Shown in pieces: positions 25,720-35,036 of a stretch of 64,000 nt of DNA (its first letter is position 1; the number at the start of each line of letters is the position of its first letter). The position numbers and the translations under genes are program-made. Under the pieces are notes generated by a model. The model saw only the letters and a program-made list of their open reading frames with translations, had not been told where the DNA came from and did no database searches. This DNA is from SIG603 sp963589785. Its GTDB lineage: Bacteria > Bacillota > Clostridia > Oscillospirales > Acutalibacteraceae. The stretch covers positions 186,001 to 250,000 of the forward strand of contig CAVAMJ010000002.1 in assembly GCA_963589785.1 (NCBI GenBank), in the 5' to 3' direction.

Positions 25720-27132
25720 TTAATCGGAGACTAATTCTCCCTTTAATATCCAGTTTCTTGCCTCTGTCACCTTGACGACCGCAAACTCTCCTATGAGACT
25801 GTCGTCACCCGGGAACTCGACGATAATGCTCGAGCCTGTTCTTCCCGAGAGAAGCCCCGTCTTTGGATTCTTCTCCTCAACGAGAACCCTTTCGACAGAA
25901 CCGACCATTGAAGCGCATCTCTCTGCAGCTATTTTCTCCTGAGTTTTTAAAAGCTCAGAGAACCATCTTGATTTCTCCTCTGCCGGAATCGGATCTTCCA
26001 TTTTTTCTGCTCTTGTGCCCTTTCTCGGTGAGAAAATAAAGGTAAAGAGTGAAGTAAACTTAACTTCTTCGATTAATGTGAGAGTATCCTTAAATTCCTC
26101 GTAGGTCTCACCCGGGAAGCCGACAATTATATCGGATGTGAGTGATAAATCAGGCATGAGGCTCTTAGCGTAGTTTATAAGCTCGAGATACTTCGCTCTG
26201 TCGTAGTGACGGTTCATCGCTTTCAAAACTCTGTCGTTGCCGCACTGGCAAGGAAGATGAACATAATGCGGAATATGGCGGCTGTTTGCTATAACCTCAA
26301 AAAGCTCGTGTGAAGCGTCCTTCGGGTGAGATGTCATAAATCTTATGCGGTAGTCACCGTCTATTGCATCAAGTCTTCTTAAAAGCTCTGCGAAGTTGAT
26401 ATCCTCCTCGAGTCCCTTGCCGTAGGAATTGACATTCTGACCGAGAAGTGTGATTTCTTTGTAGCCCTCGTCAACAAGCTGCTTGAACTCTTTTATGATG
26501 TCCTCACTGCGGCGGCTCTTCTCTCTGCCTCGAACATACGGAACAACGCAGTATGTGCAGAAGTTATCACAGCCATACATAATGGTGACCCACGCTCTGC
26601 TCTTTCCGTCTCTTCTTGTCGGAATATCCTCGACTATCTCCTTGGACTCGTGTCCTCTAACGAAAACTCGCTTGGACTCTGAGACACAGGTATACATCAT
26701 CTCCGGAAGCTTGTGAATAACATGTGTTCCGAAAACAATATTGACAAACGGGAAGCTTTTCTTAATTCTCTCTGCGACATGCTCCTGCTCCATCATACAG
26801 CCACAAACGGCAATAAGAACGGACGGGTGCTTTCTCTTGATATTTTTGAGTGCTCCGACATTGCCGAAAACTCTGTCCTCGGCGTGCTCTCTTACGGCAC
26901 ATGTGTTGAAGATGATGAAATCAGCCTCTTCCTCGTGCTCGGTGAACTCAAAGCCCATTTCGGCGAGCATGCCCTTGATTTTTTCGCCGTCAGCGACATT
27001 CTGCTGACAGCCGTAGGTTCTGACAAAAGCCTTAGGAGTGCCCGTAAGGGAGCGAACCTTCATAATTTCTGCCATATCGGCGGTATAGAGGCGCTGCTTC
27101 TGAAGCTGTGCCTGAATATCTGTATGTTCCAA
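25720..27132 (-). CDS. miaB: tRNA-2-methylthio-N6-dimethylallyladenosine synthase
   Basis: 470 residues of the methylthiotransferase family. It holds two Fe-S clusters: the N-terminal one from Cys in TYGCQQN, FNTCAVRE and CGCMMEQ, and the radical SAM cluster in GCDNFCTYCVVPY; a TRAM domain closes the protein. It adds the methylthio group to i6A37 made by MiaA. The start is TTG at 27132: AGGAG lies 6 nt upstream and no better ATG exists. First gene of the miaB-to-miaA run. Confidence 0.94.
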   Translation of the reverse strand: MEHTDIQAQLQKQRLYTADMAEIMKVRSLTGTPKAFVRTYGCQQNVADGEKIKGMLAEMGFEFTEHEEEADFIIFNTCAVREHAEDRVFGNVGALKNIKRKHPSVLIAVCGCMMEQEHVAERIKKSFPFVNIVFGTHVIHKLPEMMYTCVSESKRVFVRGHESKEIVEDIPTRRDGKSRAWVTIMYGCDNFCTYCVVPYVRGREKSRRSEDIIKEFKQLVDEGYKEITLLGQNVNSYGKGLEEDINFAELLRRLDAIDGDYRIRFMTSHPKDASHELFEVIANSRHIPHYVHLPCQCGNDRVLKAMNRHYDRAKYLELINYAKSLMPDLSLTSDIIVGFPGETYEEFKDTLTLIEEVKFTSLFTFIFSPRKGTRAEKMEDPIPAEEKSRWFSELLKTQEKIAAERCASMVGSVERVLVEEKNPKTGLLSGRTGSSIIVEFPGDDSLIGEFAVVKVTEARNWILKGELVSD

Positions 27133-27216
27133 AGTGTTCTCCTCTTAGTTGTTTATTTTTCTTCGAACTGATATTGTATCATAAAATCGCAGTATTATCA
27201 AGAAAATCGATAATCT

Positions 27217-27918
27217 TTAATTGCCCTCGCCCATTACGTCCCACGGCGTTATCATCGCAAGAAGCGGCTCGTCCTCGTTTCCGTTTCTCGTTATGAAAAT
27301 CACGGAAACACGGTTGTTTTTTCCTCTGACTACCTCGAAAATGTCTCTTGCGTCATAAAGCGAGAGACTTTTGTCGGCAAAAACGTAGTTGTCGGCATGA
27401 GCATTTATCGGAAGCAGCGATCTCAGTTCCTTTAGGGTTGTGTTTCTTGTTATTGGACGGGAATAATTCTCCGTGAGATAAGAAAACATAGTCGCACGGC
27501 TGAAAACTCCGATGAACGCACCGTTTTCCATAATAGGCACGTGAGAATAACCGTTTTTCTCCATGAGCGACATAACCTTTATGACCGATTGATTCAGTCC
27601 CGCCTTGAAGATGCTGTCTCCTTTGGTGGCAAAATCAATGGCAAGCGGCGGCCGTTTGACATATTCGATAACCTCACGAAGAGCATCGCAAACGGGCTCG
27701 CTCGGCTCGACAACAGCCATTCCTCCCAAATTTGCGGTGTGCGTGAGAAGATTTCTTATTTCGCGGCAAATATTTATTTTGTCTCTGACGGGAATGCTCT
27801 CGTTATCGTTGAGGTACTCGTAAATCACGCTCGAATATCTGCGTTTTTTACTCGCATATCTGCTCTCAAGCAAATCCTCAAATTCTCTGTAAAGCTCCAA
27901 AAAATCCTCGGAACGCAC
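27217..27918 (-). CDS. CBS-domain protein
   Basis: 233 residues with a helical N-terminal region (about 1-95) and two CBS motifs (VIKVMSLMEKNGYSHVPIME ... IGVFSRATMF and the following half). CBS pairs bind adenine nucleotides or S-adenosylmethionine and regulate attached or partner proteins. No catalytic domain is attached. Lies alone between tRNA-Trp and miaB. Confidence 0.75.
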   Translation of the reverse strand: MRSEDFLELYREFEDLLESRYASKKRRYSSVIYEYLNDNESIPVRDKINICREIRNLLTHTANLGGMAVVEPSEPVCDALREVIEYVKRPPLAIDFATKGDSIFKAGLNQSVIKVMSLMEKNGYSHVPIMENGAFIGVFSRATMFSYLTENYSRPITRNTTLKELRSLLPINAHADNYVFADKSLSLYDARDIFEVVRGKNNRVSVIFITRNGNEDEPLLAMITPWDVMGEGN

Positions 27919-27989
27919 AAAACCACTCCTTATTTTCGTCTTTTGAATATAGAAAAAAAGAAAGCCTCAGGGTTTGAAGCTTTCTTTCT

Positions 27990-28065
27990 TGGCAGGGGCA
28001 GTAAGAATCGAACTCACGGCACGCGGTTTTGGAGACCGCTGCTCTACCAGCTGAGCTATACCCCT
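27990..28065 (-). tRNA. tRNA-Trp(CCA)
   Basis: Acceptor AGGGGTA/TGCCCCT, D-arm TAGCTCAGCTGGTAGAGCA, anticodon loop CTCCAAA (anticodon CCA), T-loop TTCGATT, discriminator G and encoded CCA (27992-27990). Reads UGG. Confidence 0.95.
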
Positions 28066-28160
28066 ATATATGTTTTTCAACGACTTCGTTATTATATACG
28101 ATTTTCTCCATATTGTCAATAATAAATTAAAGATTATTGAAAAAATTCTTGAATTAATTA

Positions 28161-28367
28161 TTATTCTTCGTCTGAAGCCTTATTGTCGTTGTTTTTCAGA
28201 TCAAGATAATCGTAAATTTCCTCTGAAAGCTTATCATTTGACATAAGCGTATTGAAAAGGCTCATATCCTCGTTTGCAAGATAATCCCCAAGGTCGGTGA
28301 AATCTCTGATCGCTATTTCGGGATTATCGATAATCTCCTTGAGTCTCTTGCTCGCTTTTCCAGCCAT
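28161..28367 (-). CDS. Small hypothetical protein
   Basis: 68 residues, charged, probably helical, with basic N-terminus and acidic C-terminus (DEE). The ribosome site GAGGTG lies 7 nt before the ATG. No family recognised and no membrane segment. It is divergent from the HAD phosphatase gene. Confidence 0.6.
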   Translation of the reverse strand: MAGKASKRLKEIIDNPEIAIRDFTDLGDYLANEDMSLFNTLMSNDKLSEEIYDYLDLKNNDNKASDEE

Positions 28368-28522
28368 AAAAACACCTCGCTGTTAGACTATACAGTTATA
28401 CAAGAAGTATATTATATGAGCACATATAAATCAAGCTAAAGCCGATTTTATTTTACTTTTTATTATTGCTGTGTTAAAATAAATCGAATTTTCAGATTAA
28501 CTTTTTAAATCGGAGGTTTATC

Positions 28523-29353
28523 ATGAGTGTAAAATTATTTGCCTTTGACCTTGACGGCACAGCGATACTTGCCAACAAAAATATGCCTGAGGAAAACAGA
28601 AACGCTGTCATTGCCGCCGCAGAAAAGGGCGTGATTTGCGTTCCGTGCACGGGCAGACTCCTCTCCTTTCTACCCGAACAGGTGAGCTCCTTGCCAAAGC
28701 TTCAATATGTCATAACCTGTAACGGCGCAAGAGCCGAAAACATTCTCACTCACGAGGTAATTTACAAGGCAGTCATAGCACCGAATGTAATCGAAGCTGT
28801 CTTTGAGGTCATTTCCGACTACGAGATTTATTCGGAAATTTATCATGAGGGTCAGGCTTACACCGTAAAGGGCTACCCGGAGCTTGCCACAACTAAATTC
28901 GGCTTTCCCGAGGGCAAAAAGCACTTCACAACAAAGAACTACGTTTTCACAGATAATCTTCCGAAGTATTTTACAGACAGAAATATGTTCGCCGACAAGA
29001 TAAATCTCCCCTATCTTCCGCCTGAAATCAGAGGTGAAGTGAAAGTAAGGCTCGAAAAAATCGACGGACTGAAGCTAACCTCGTCCGTCGATGACAATAT
29101 AGAGATTAATGACGAAAACGCAACAAAGGGCGCCGCACTCAAAGCGCTTAGCGAAAAGCTCAGTATCCCCCTTTCAGAGTGCATGGCAATCGGCGACAAC
29201 GGCAACGATGTCGATATGCTGAAGGTTGCCGGAGTTTCCGTTGCAATGGGCAATGCCTCAAAGGAAGCACTCGAAGCCGCTAAATTCGTTACGGGAAACT
29301 GCAACGATTTCGGTTTCAGAGATGCGATAAACAAGTTTATTCTCAGCAAATAA
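28523..29353 (+). CDS. Cof-type HAD-superfamily phosphatase
   Basis: 276 residues. HAD motif I FDLDGTAIL, motif II CTGR, and motifs III/IV in KGAALKAL and AIGDNGNDVDMLKVAG with a C2B cap between, typical of Cof/YidA sugar-phosphate or nucleotide-cofactor phosphatases. Ribosome site GGAGG lies 8 nt before the ATG. Substrate cannot be predicted. Confidence 0.88.
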   Translation: MSVKLFAFDLDGTAILANKNMPEENRNAVIAAAEKGVICVPCTGRLLSFLPEQVSSLPKLQYVITCNGARAENILTHEVIYKAVIAPNVIEAVFEVISDYEIYSEIYHEGQAYTVKGYPELATTKFGFPEGKKHFTTKNYVFTDNLPKYFTDRNMFADKINLPYLPPEIRGEVKVRLEKIDGLKLTSSVDDNIEINDENATKGAALKALSEKLSIPLSECMAIGDNGNDVDMLKVAGVSVAMGNASKEALEAAKFVTGNCNDFGFRDAINKFILSK

Positions 29354-29358
29354 AGCTT

Positions 29359-29571
29359 TTACTTGTCCTTCTTTTTGTTTTTGGAAATATATGCGACTGT
29401 CAAAACGATACCTACAAGGTTAAGTCCGATTGATAAGCCAAGTAATACTCCGCTGCTGAAATTGCCGAAATCGCTCGTTTCGTTTCTGCAGAAAAGTATA
29501 TAAGCTAAATAAAGTAAATTGCCGAGTACAATTAAGACTGTTCCTGTTTTTAAAGTATTCAAGTTCTGCAT
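29359..29571 (-). CDS. Small two-helix membrane protein
   Basis: 70 residues with two hydrophobic segments (about 10-28 and 42-62) and a basic tail (SKNKKKDK). Ribosome site GGAG about 9 nt before the ATG. It follows a 54-residue gene on the same strand by 29 bp and is probably co-transcribed with it. No family recognised. Confidence 0.55.
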   Translation of the reverse strand: MQNLNTLKTGTVLIVLGNLLYLAYILFCRNETSDFGNFSSGVLLGLSIGLNLVGIVLTVAYISKNKKKDK

Positions 29572-29600
29572 AAGCTCACGCTCCGTTCGAACATCCGGTT

Positions 29601-29765
29601 TTATTTAGAAATTTCTTTGAACACCAATATTGCTTTAGCGGAATTAGTCACGGACATAGTCACTAATTCATAGCCTTTTTCAAGCATTTCATTGGATTTT
29701 TCTTCAATGTTCTTTGCCATGGTGTCTGCTTTAGGGGAATAATCTACAACAACAGTTTTATACAT
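29601..29765 (-). CDS. Small DUF4177-like protein
   Basis: 54 residues, MYKTVVVDYSPK ... EMLEKGYELVTMSVTNSAKA. The pattern of a short strand, a helix and the phrase GYELV followed by a strand ending in VFK resembles DUF4177 proteins. GGAGGG lies 6 nt before ATG at 29765. Function unknown. It is the last gene before a kilobase of intergenic repeats. Confidence 0.7.
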   Translation of the reverse strand: MYKTVVVDYSPKADTMAKNIEEKSNEMLEKGYELVTMSVTNSAKAILVFKEISK

Positions 29766-29839
29766 TTTTAGCCCTCCATAAAATTCTGATAGCAGTTAGA
29801 TTTTACTTCACTTATTTCTTTTAGTTCTTAATTTTTCTC

Positions 29840-30810
29840 GTGCAAATCGGTCGGCTACGGTCGCTTCGCTCCCTAAGTTTCTCCTCGTCAACCTAACTCT
29901 TATATTGTTTGTTCTTGATTTATCTTTGCGAGAACAATCCGCAAAAGAAAATGCCCGTCTGCGAACGCTTCGCATTCTTGACGTATTTTCTTTTGCTGTC
30001 TTCTTTTTTATCGGCACTTCGTGCCTTTGCTCTATCGTTTTTTGTTTCTGCTTCGCTTTTCTCTCGTGGGCTCTGCCCACACCCGTTCGCTTTTTGTAAA
30101 AAGCGAAGCAAAAACTTTTGTTGTTTTTTGCGTTTCTTATTTCTCTTTGTGTGAATAATTCGGCTGTCAAAGCCCAACCACAAATGCCTAACGCATTTTT
30201 GGTTAACTTTGACAGCCTATCTCTTTATTTATTAAGAACAAAATTTATCTTGATGAGAATAGTCCGCAAACGAAAATGCCCGTCTTCGAATGCTTCGCAT
30301 TCTTGACGTATTTTCTTTTTGCTTTCTTTTTCTTGTGTCGGCACTTGGTGCCTTTGTCTATCGTTATTTCTCTTTTTGTTTCGCTTTTCTCACGTGGGCT
30401 CTGCCCACACCCGTTCGCTTTTTGTAAAAAGCGAAGCAAAAACTTTTATCGTTTGCTAAGCGTTCTTTATTTTTCTTTCTGTTAACAAGCCGGCTGTCAA
30501 AGCCCAACCACGAACGCAAGCGTTCTAAAAATGCTATCGCATTTTTGGTTAACTTTGTCAGCCTACTTTTTTATTATCGCTTCGCTCTGTATTTATCCTT
30601 GTGCCAATAATCCGCAAAAGAAAATGCCCGTCTGCAAATACTTCGCATTCTTGACGTATTTTCTTTTGCTGTCTTCTTTTTTATCGGCACTTCGTGCCTT
30701 TGCTCTATCGTTTTTTGTTTCTGCTTCGCTTTTCTCTCGTGGGCTCTGCCCACACCCGTTCGCTTTTTGTAAAAAGCGAAACCAAAAACTTTTATGTTTT
30801 AACTTAACTA
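29840..30810. repeat. One-kilobase array of mosaic hairpin repeats
   Basis: No gene is seen. In order: the 'ctacggtcgcttcgctccctaa' module (29849-29895), three rounds of the 'gtctgcgaa...ttcgcattcttgacg' hairpin (29941-30000, 30265-30325, 30611-30671) each followed by the GTGGGC/GCCCAC plus 'ttcgc...gcgaa' module (30065-30120, 30393-30447, 30738-30800), with two copies of the TGTCAAAGCCCAACCA ... GGTTAACTTTGACAGCC module (30161-30218, 30491-30563) between rounds. The copies near 29935-30120 and 30600-30790 are almost identical, pointing to recent duplication. Frames on both strands across it are artefacts. Confidence 0.85.
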
Positions 30811-30818
30811 ACGAACAG

Positions 30819-30856
30819 AAAGACCGTCTCCTCAATCGGAAACGGTCTTTTTTTAC
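30819..30856. terminator. Terminator at the 3' end of nfnB
   Basis: Stem AAAGACCGT/ACGGTCTTT with T-runs of different quality on both strands, placed directly after the nfnB stop. Confidence 0.75.
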
Positions 30857-32272
30857 TTAGTTTTTATTATTGATGTACTCGTCAATTGCCTTAGCCGCAG
30901 TTTTGCCCGCACCCATAGCAAGAATAACGGTAGCCGCACCTGTTACGGCGTCACCGCCTGCATAGACACCCTCGATAGAGGTCTTGCCGTTGTCGTCAGC
31001 GATAATCTCGCCCCACTTCTTTGTCTCAAGTCCCGGTGTGGTAGCCTTGAGGAGCGGGTTCGGAGAAGTACCGAGTGACATGATTACGCAGTCCATCGGA
31101 AGAACGAACTCAGAGCCTTCCTTGACGATAGGTCTGCGACGACCTGAAGCATCAGGCTCGCCAAGCTCCATCTCAACGCACTTGATAGCCTTGACCCAGC
31201 CGTAGTCTGCATCTCTCGGATCTGTTACATCTGTAGGAATGATCTCGACAGGGTTTGTGAGGGTCTTGAAGATGATGCCCTCCTCCTCTGCGTGCTCGAC
31301 CTCTTCCTTACGTGCCGGAAGCTCTTCCATGCCTCTTCTGTAAACGATATAGACATTCTCTGCGCCAAGACGCTTAGCTGTTCTTGCGGCGTCCATAGCA
31401 ACGTTACCTCCACCGACAACAGCTACGTTCTTAGCGTGCTGAATCGGAGTTGTGGAATCGTCTCTATAAGCCTTCATGAGGTTAGATCTTGTGAGGAACT
31501 CGTTAGCGGAGTAAACGCCCTTGAGGTTCTCACCGGGGATATTCATAAATCTCGGAAGACCGGCGCCTGTTCCGAGGAAGATTGCCTCGTAGCCATACTC
31601 GTGCTGAAGCTCCTCGATTGTGAGGACACGACCGATAACCATGTTTGTCTCAACCTTAACGCCGAGAGCCTTGAGGTTATCAACCTCCTTCTGAACGATT
31701 GACTTCGGAAGTCTGAATTCAGGAATACCGTAAACAAGAACACCGCCGGCAAGGTGAAGTGCCTCGTAGATTGTTACATCATAGCCAAGCTTAGCAAGGT
31801 CGCCCGCACATGTAAGACCTGCAGGGCCTGAACCGACAACAGCTACCTTGTGACCGTTCTTCGGCGGCTGAATTGTAGCGACGGTTGCGTGAGAATTGTG
31901 GTAGTCTGCGCAGTATCTCTCAAGTCTTCCGATACCGACAGGCTCGCCCTTGATTCCTCTTACGCACTTGCCCTCGCACTGTGACTCCTGTGGGCAGACG
32001 CGTCCGCAAACAGCCGGAAGTGAAGATGACTTGTGAATAATCTGATAAGCGCCCTCAAAATCGCCCTCTGCACACTTTGCGATAAAGTCCGGGATAGCGA
32101 TGTTAACAGGGCAGCCACTGACACATGGCTTGTGCTTGCAGTTTAAGCAACGCTTTGCCTCGTCAAGTGCCATTTCCTCGGTGTAACCGAGAGTTACTTC
32201 TTCAAAGTTTTTATTTCTGACATTAGGATCCTGTGATGGCATAGGATTCTTAGTAAGTCTCATATTTGGCAT
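30857..32272 (-). CDS. nfnB: NfnB: large subunit of electron-bifurcating ferredoxin:NADP oxidoreductase (GltD-like)
   Basis: 471 residues. N-terminal [4Fe-4S] region CLNCKHKPCVSGCPVNI and CGRVCPQESQCEGKC, FAD-binding GSGPAGLTCAGDLA and a second nucleotide site GGGNVAMDAARTAKRLG, as in glutamate synthase small subunit and NfnB. The adjacent NfnA gene, 1 bp away, argues for the Nfn complex over glutamate synthase. Nfn couples NADH and reduced ferredoxin oxidation to NADP+ reduction in anaerobes. No glutamate synthase large subunit is near. Confidence 0.88.
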   Translation of the reverse strand: MPNMRLTKNPMPSQDPNVRNKNFEEVTLGYTEEMALDEAKRCLNCKHKPCVSGCPVNIAIPDFIAKCAEGDFEGAYQIIHKSSSLPAVCGRVCPQESQCEGKCVRGIKGEPVGIGRLERYCADYHNSHATVATIQPPKNGHKVAVVGSGPAGLTCAGDLAKLGYDVTIYEALHLAGGVLVYGIPEFRLPKSIVQKEVDNLKALGVKVETNMVIGRVLTIEELQHEYGYEAIFLGTGAGLPRFMNIPGENLKGVYSANEFLTRSNLMKAYRDDSTTPIQHAKNVAVVGGGNVAMDAARTAKRLGAENVYIVYRRGMEELPARKEEVEHAEEEGIIFKTLTNPVEIIPTDVTDPRDADYGWVKAIKCVEMELGEPDASGRRRPIVKEGSEFVLPMDCVIMSLGTSPNPLLKATTPGLETKKWGEIIADDNGKTSIEGVYAGGDAVTGAATVILAMGAGKTAAKAIDEYINNKN

Positions 32273-32273
32273 A

Positions 32274-33116
32274 TTACTTTACCTCCTTCTTGAAGAGATT
32301 GCATGCTTCTTCATGTGCTTTTCTCTCAAACGGAGCGTAGCTTCTCGCACGGCTCATAGCTTCGTCAAAATCAACCTCAAAGCCGTCAAAGTCAGGACCG
32401 TCAACGCAAGCGAACTTTGTCTTTCCGCCGACTGTAAGTCTGCAGCCGCCGCACATGCCTGTGCCGTCAACCATGATTGGGTTCATGGAAACAACTGTCT
32501 TCTGGTCAAATGCCTTTGTTGTGAGGCAAACGAATTTCATCATGATGAGCGGACCGATTGCGATGACTTCATCGAACTTCTCGCCGCCCTCGAGCATAGC
32601 CTTGAGCGGAATTGTGACGTTGCCCTGCTCGCCGTATGAGCCGTCATCTGTCATGAGCTTAAAGTTATCGGAGCAAGCCGCAAATTCGTCCTCGAGGATA
32701 ACGAGGTCTTTATTTCTGAAACCGATGATAGAGGTGACCTCTGCGCCCATCTCGTGCAGCTCCTGAGCAATCGGAAGTGCAATAGCACAACCGACACCGC
32801 CGCCGATTACGCAGACCTTCTTGAGACCCTCAACGTGAGTAGGAACACCCAAAGGACCTACGAAGTCCTGAATGTACTCGCCCTCTTCTTTGTGGTTGAG
32901 CTTCTCGGTAGTAGCACCGACTATCTGGAAAATTATTCTTACATAGCCCTTTTCTCTGTCGTAGCCCGCTACGGTCAGAGGAATTCTCTCTCCGTCCTCG
33001 TCAACTCGAAGAATGATGAACTGGCCCGGCTTAGCCTTCTTGGCGATAAGCGGAGCTTCAATCTCCATGAGTGTAACTGTCGGATTTAAGGATTCTTTTT
33101 TGACAATCTTATACAT
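32274..33116 (-). CDS. nfnA: NfnA: small subunit of electron-bifurcating ferredoxin:NADP oxidoreductase
   Basis: 280 residues of the ferredoxin-NADP reductase type: FAD domain (RIPLTVAGYD), NAD domain (VCVIGGGVGCAIALPIA) and C-terminal [2Fe-2S] Cys motif DGTGMCGGCR ... FACVDGPDFDGFEVDF. The ATG at 33116 is preferred, with AGAAGGG about 10 nt upstream, over an in-frame ATG 12 codons earlier. Co-transcribed with nfnB. Confidence 0.88.
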   Translation of the reverse strand: MYKIVKKESLNPTVTLMEIEAPLIAKKAKPGQFIILRVDEDGERIPLTVAGYDREKGYVRIIFQIVGATTEKLNHKEEGEYIQDFVGPLGVPTHVEGLKKVCVIGGGVGCAIALPIAQELHEMGAEVTSIIGFRNKDLVILEDEFAACSDNFKLMTDDGSYGEQGNVTIPLKAMLEGGEKFDEVIAIGPLIMMKFVCLTTKAFDQKTVVSMNPIMVDGTGMCGGCRLTVGGKTKFACVDGPDFDGFEVDFDEAMSRARSYAPFERKAHEEACNLFKKEVK

Positions 33117-33312
33117 ATCAATAATCCCTTCTAATAAGTTTTTGGCATACAAAACCTTATAGAATTATAGCACAATACACTATTTAATACAAGAAGAATC
33201 AGAGATTTTTCGGCTAAATTAAGTATATTTATACAAGTATATTATATCGGTAAAAAATGTCGGAGAGTTCGAGAAAACTAACCTATTTAAACTTCAAAAC
33301 TCTATAATACTC

Positions 33313-33341
33313 TTGACATACTTTAAGCTTTGTGATAATAT
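33313..33341 (+). promoter_or_regulatory. Promoter of scfA
   Basis: TTGACA (33313-33318), a 17-nt spacer and TAATAT (33336-33341), 38 nt before the scfA start codon. Confidence 0.8.
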
Positions 33342-33379
33342 TTTCCTAAAATATTTTGACTCAGATAGGAGACTTAAAG

Positions 33380-33526
33380 ATGAGCAGAATTAAGACAATT
33401 CAGACCAGAGATCTTAATAAGAGTGTTCTCACAGGCGGATGCGGCGAGTGCCAGACTTCTTGCCAGTCAGCTTGCAAGACTTCCTGTGGCGTTGCTAATC
33501 AGAAGTGCGAGAACAGCAATAAGTAA
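33380..33526 (+). CDS. scfA: SCIFF peptide precursor (six-cysteine RiPP, ranthipeptide)
   Basis: A 48-residue precursor, MSRIKTIQTRDLNKSVLTGG leader followed by a core with six Cys in the SCIFF spacing: C-x2-C-x3-C-x3-C-x3-C-x6-C, including CGECQTSCQSACKTSC. The peptide is nearly universal in Clostridia. The adjacent radical SAM enzyme ScfB forms Cys-to-Thr (gamma) thioether crosslinks. Ranthipeptides have been linked to quorum-type signalling in Clostridium; the role here is unknown. Ribosome site AGGAG lies about 8 nt upstream. A terminator follows 17 nt after the stop, which should give more precursor than enzyme. Confidence 0.95.
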   Translation: MSRIKTIQTRDLNKSVLTGGCGECQTSCQSACKTSCGVANQKCENSNK

Positions 33527-33543
33527 TAATTCTCGGAATGAAG

Positions 33544-33571
33544 AAGCCGCCTTCAACGGGCGGCTTTTTTA
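33544..33571 (+). terminator. Terminator between scfA and scfB
   Basis: Stem AAGCCGCC/GGCGGCTT followed by TTTT. Partial read-through would set the precursor-to-maturase ratio. Confidence 0.85.
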
Positions 33572-33660
33572 GTGTGTTCAGTCCCTATTTTTAATTTAAA
33601 GACAGGAAATTGATTTCGGCACAAACGGAAATGCCGAAAAAGGAAAGGTAGGAAGATTTA

Positions 33661-35034
33661 ATGGTACATCAGTTCAAGCAGAACGGTTATAATATTGTCC
33701 TTGACACCTGCAGCGGATCTGTCCATGTTGTCGATGAAGTAGCTTACGACATCATCGCCATGTTCAAGGAAAAAAGCGAAGATGAAATTATTTCAGAGAT
33801 ACTTAAGAAATATCACAACACTCCCGATGTCAACGAGGCTGAAATTCGTGAGTGCATCGGCGACATAAAGGAGCTTGAGGAGAACAAGAAGCTTTTCACT
33901 CCCGATGTTTTCGAGAACATGGCATTCGAGTGGAAGAATAACTCCAAGGTTATCAAGGCGCTCTGCCTTCACATCGCCCACACCTGTAACCTCAACTGCT
34001 CCTACTGTTTTGCGAGCCAGGGCAAATATCAGGGCGACCGTGCTCTCATGAGCTTTGAAGTCGGCAAGCAGGCTTTCGACTTCCTCATCGCAAACTCGGG
34101 TACAAGAAGAAACCTCGAGGTTGACTTCTTCGGCGGCGAGCCGCTCATGAACTGGGATGTTGTCAAGCAGCTTGTTGCTTACGCAAGAAGCATCGAAAAG
34201 GAGCACAACAAGAACTTCAGATTTACCCTCACAACTAACGGCGTTCTCATTGATGACGATGTTATCGACTTCCTCAACAAGGAGATGGACAACGTTGTTC
34301 TTTCTCTTGACGGAAGAAAAGAGGTTCACGACAGATTCAGAGTTGACTACGCCGGCAACGGCTCTTATGACAAGATTCTCCCTAAGTTCAAGAAGCTTGT
34401 CGATGCAAGAGGCGGCGAGAAGTACTACATGAGAGGCACATTCACTCATCACAATGTCGATTTCACAAACGATATTTTCCACATGGCAGACCTCGGCTTT
34501 ACCGAGCTTTCCATGGAGCCTGTTGTTTGCTCTCCTGACGATCCGTCAGCACTCACACAGGAAGATTTACCGAAGCTTTTCGAGCAGTATGAGATTCTCG
34601 CAAACGAGATGATCAAGCGCAAGAAGGAAGGAAGACCATTCACATTCTACCACTACATGCTTGATTTGACAGAGGGCCCTTGCATCTACAAGAGAATAAC
34701 AGGCTGCGGCTCAGGAACAGAATACATGGCTGTCACACCGTGGGGAGAGCTTTTCCCGTGCCACCAGTTTGTCGGCGATCCTAAGTACAGCCTCGGAAAC
34801 ATCTGGGACGGCGTAACCAACACAGCTGTTCAGGACGAGTTCAGAAAGTGCAATGCATACGCAAGACCCGACTGCGCAGACTGCTGGGCAAAGCTTTTCT
34901 GCTCCGGCGGATGTGCCGCTAATGCTTACCACGCAACAGGAAGCATTCAGGGCGTCTACAAGTACGGCTGCGAGCTGTTCAAGAAGAGAATTGAATGTGC
35001 TGTCATGATGAAGGTAGCAGAGGCTCAGGAATAA
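33661..35034 (+). CDS. scfB: SCIFF radical SAM maturase (SPASM domain)
   Basis: 457 residues. N-terminal PqqD-like leader-recognition region (about 1-90), radical SAM motif CNLNCSYC (Cys 109, 113, 116), FFGGEPL and LTTNG, and a C-terminal SPASM domain with Cys in CGSGTEYMAVTPWGELFPCHQF and CADCWAKLFCSGGCAANAYH binding two extra clusters. It installs thioether crosslinks in the ScfA peptide. Ribosome site AGGAAG precedes the ATG. Followed after 2 bp by a PLP decarboxylase gene. Confidence 0.95.
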   Translation: MVHQFKQNGYNIVLDTCSGSVHVVDEVAYDIIAMFKEKSEDEIISEILKKYHNTPDVNEAEIRECIGDIKELEENKKLFTPDVFENMAFEWKNNSKVIKALCLHIAHTCNLNCSYCFASQGKYQGDRALMSFEVGKQAFDFLIANSGTRRNLEVDFFGGEPLMNWDVVKQLVAYARSIEKEHNKNFRFTLTTNGVLIDDDVIDFLNKEMDNVVLSLDGRKEVHDRFRVDYAGNGSYDKILPKFKKLVDARGGEKYYMRGTFTHHNVDFTNDIFHMADLGFTELSMEPVVCSPDDPSALTQEDLPKLFEQYEILANEMIKRKKEGRPFTFYHYMLDLTEGPCIYKRITGCGSGTEYMAVTPWGELFPCHQFVGDPKYSLGNIWDGVTNTAVQDEFRKCNAYARPDCADCWAKLFCSGGCAANAYHATGSIQGVYKYGCELFKKRIECAVMMKVAEAQE

Positions 35035-35036
35035 AA

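Noticed and set aside
29808..30860. Several overlapping frames with similar products (for example AGCCP/FAFCKKRS-type endings)
   Set aside because: They are translations of the repeated hairpin modules; the same peptide pieces reappear wherever the modules do, on either strand.
30857..32272. Glutamate synthase small subunit
   Set aside because: No large subunit is near, while an NfnA-type gene is directly adjacent.
33793..34482. Long antisense frame inside scfB
   Set aside because: scfB is certain from its radical SAM and SPASM motifs; the antisense product resembles nothing known.
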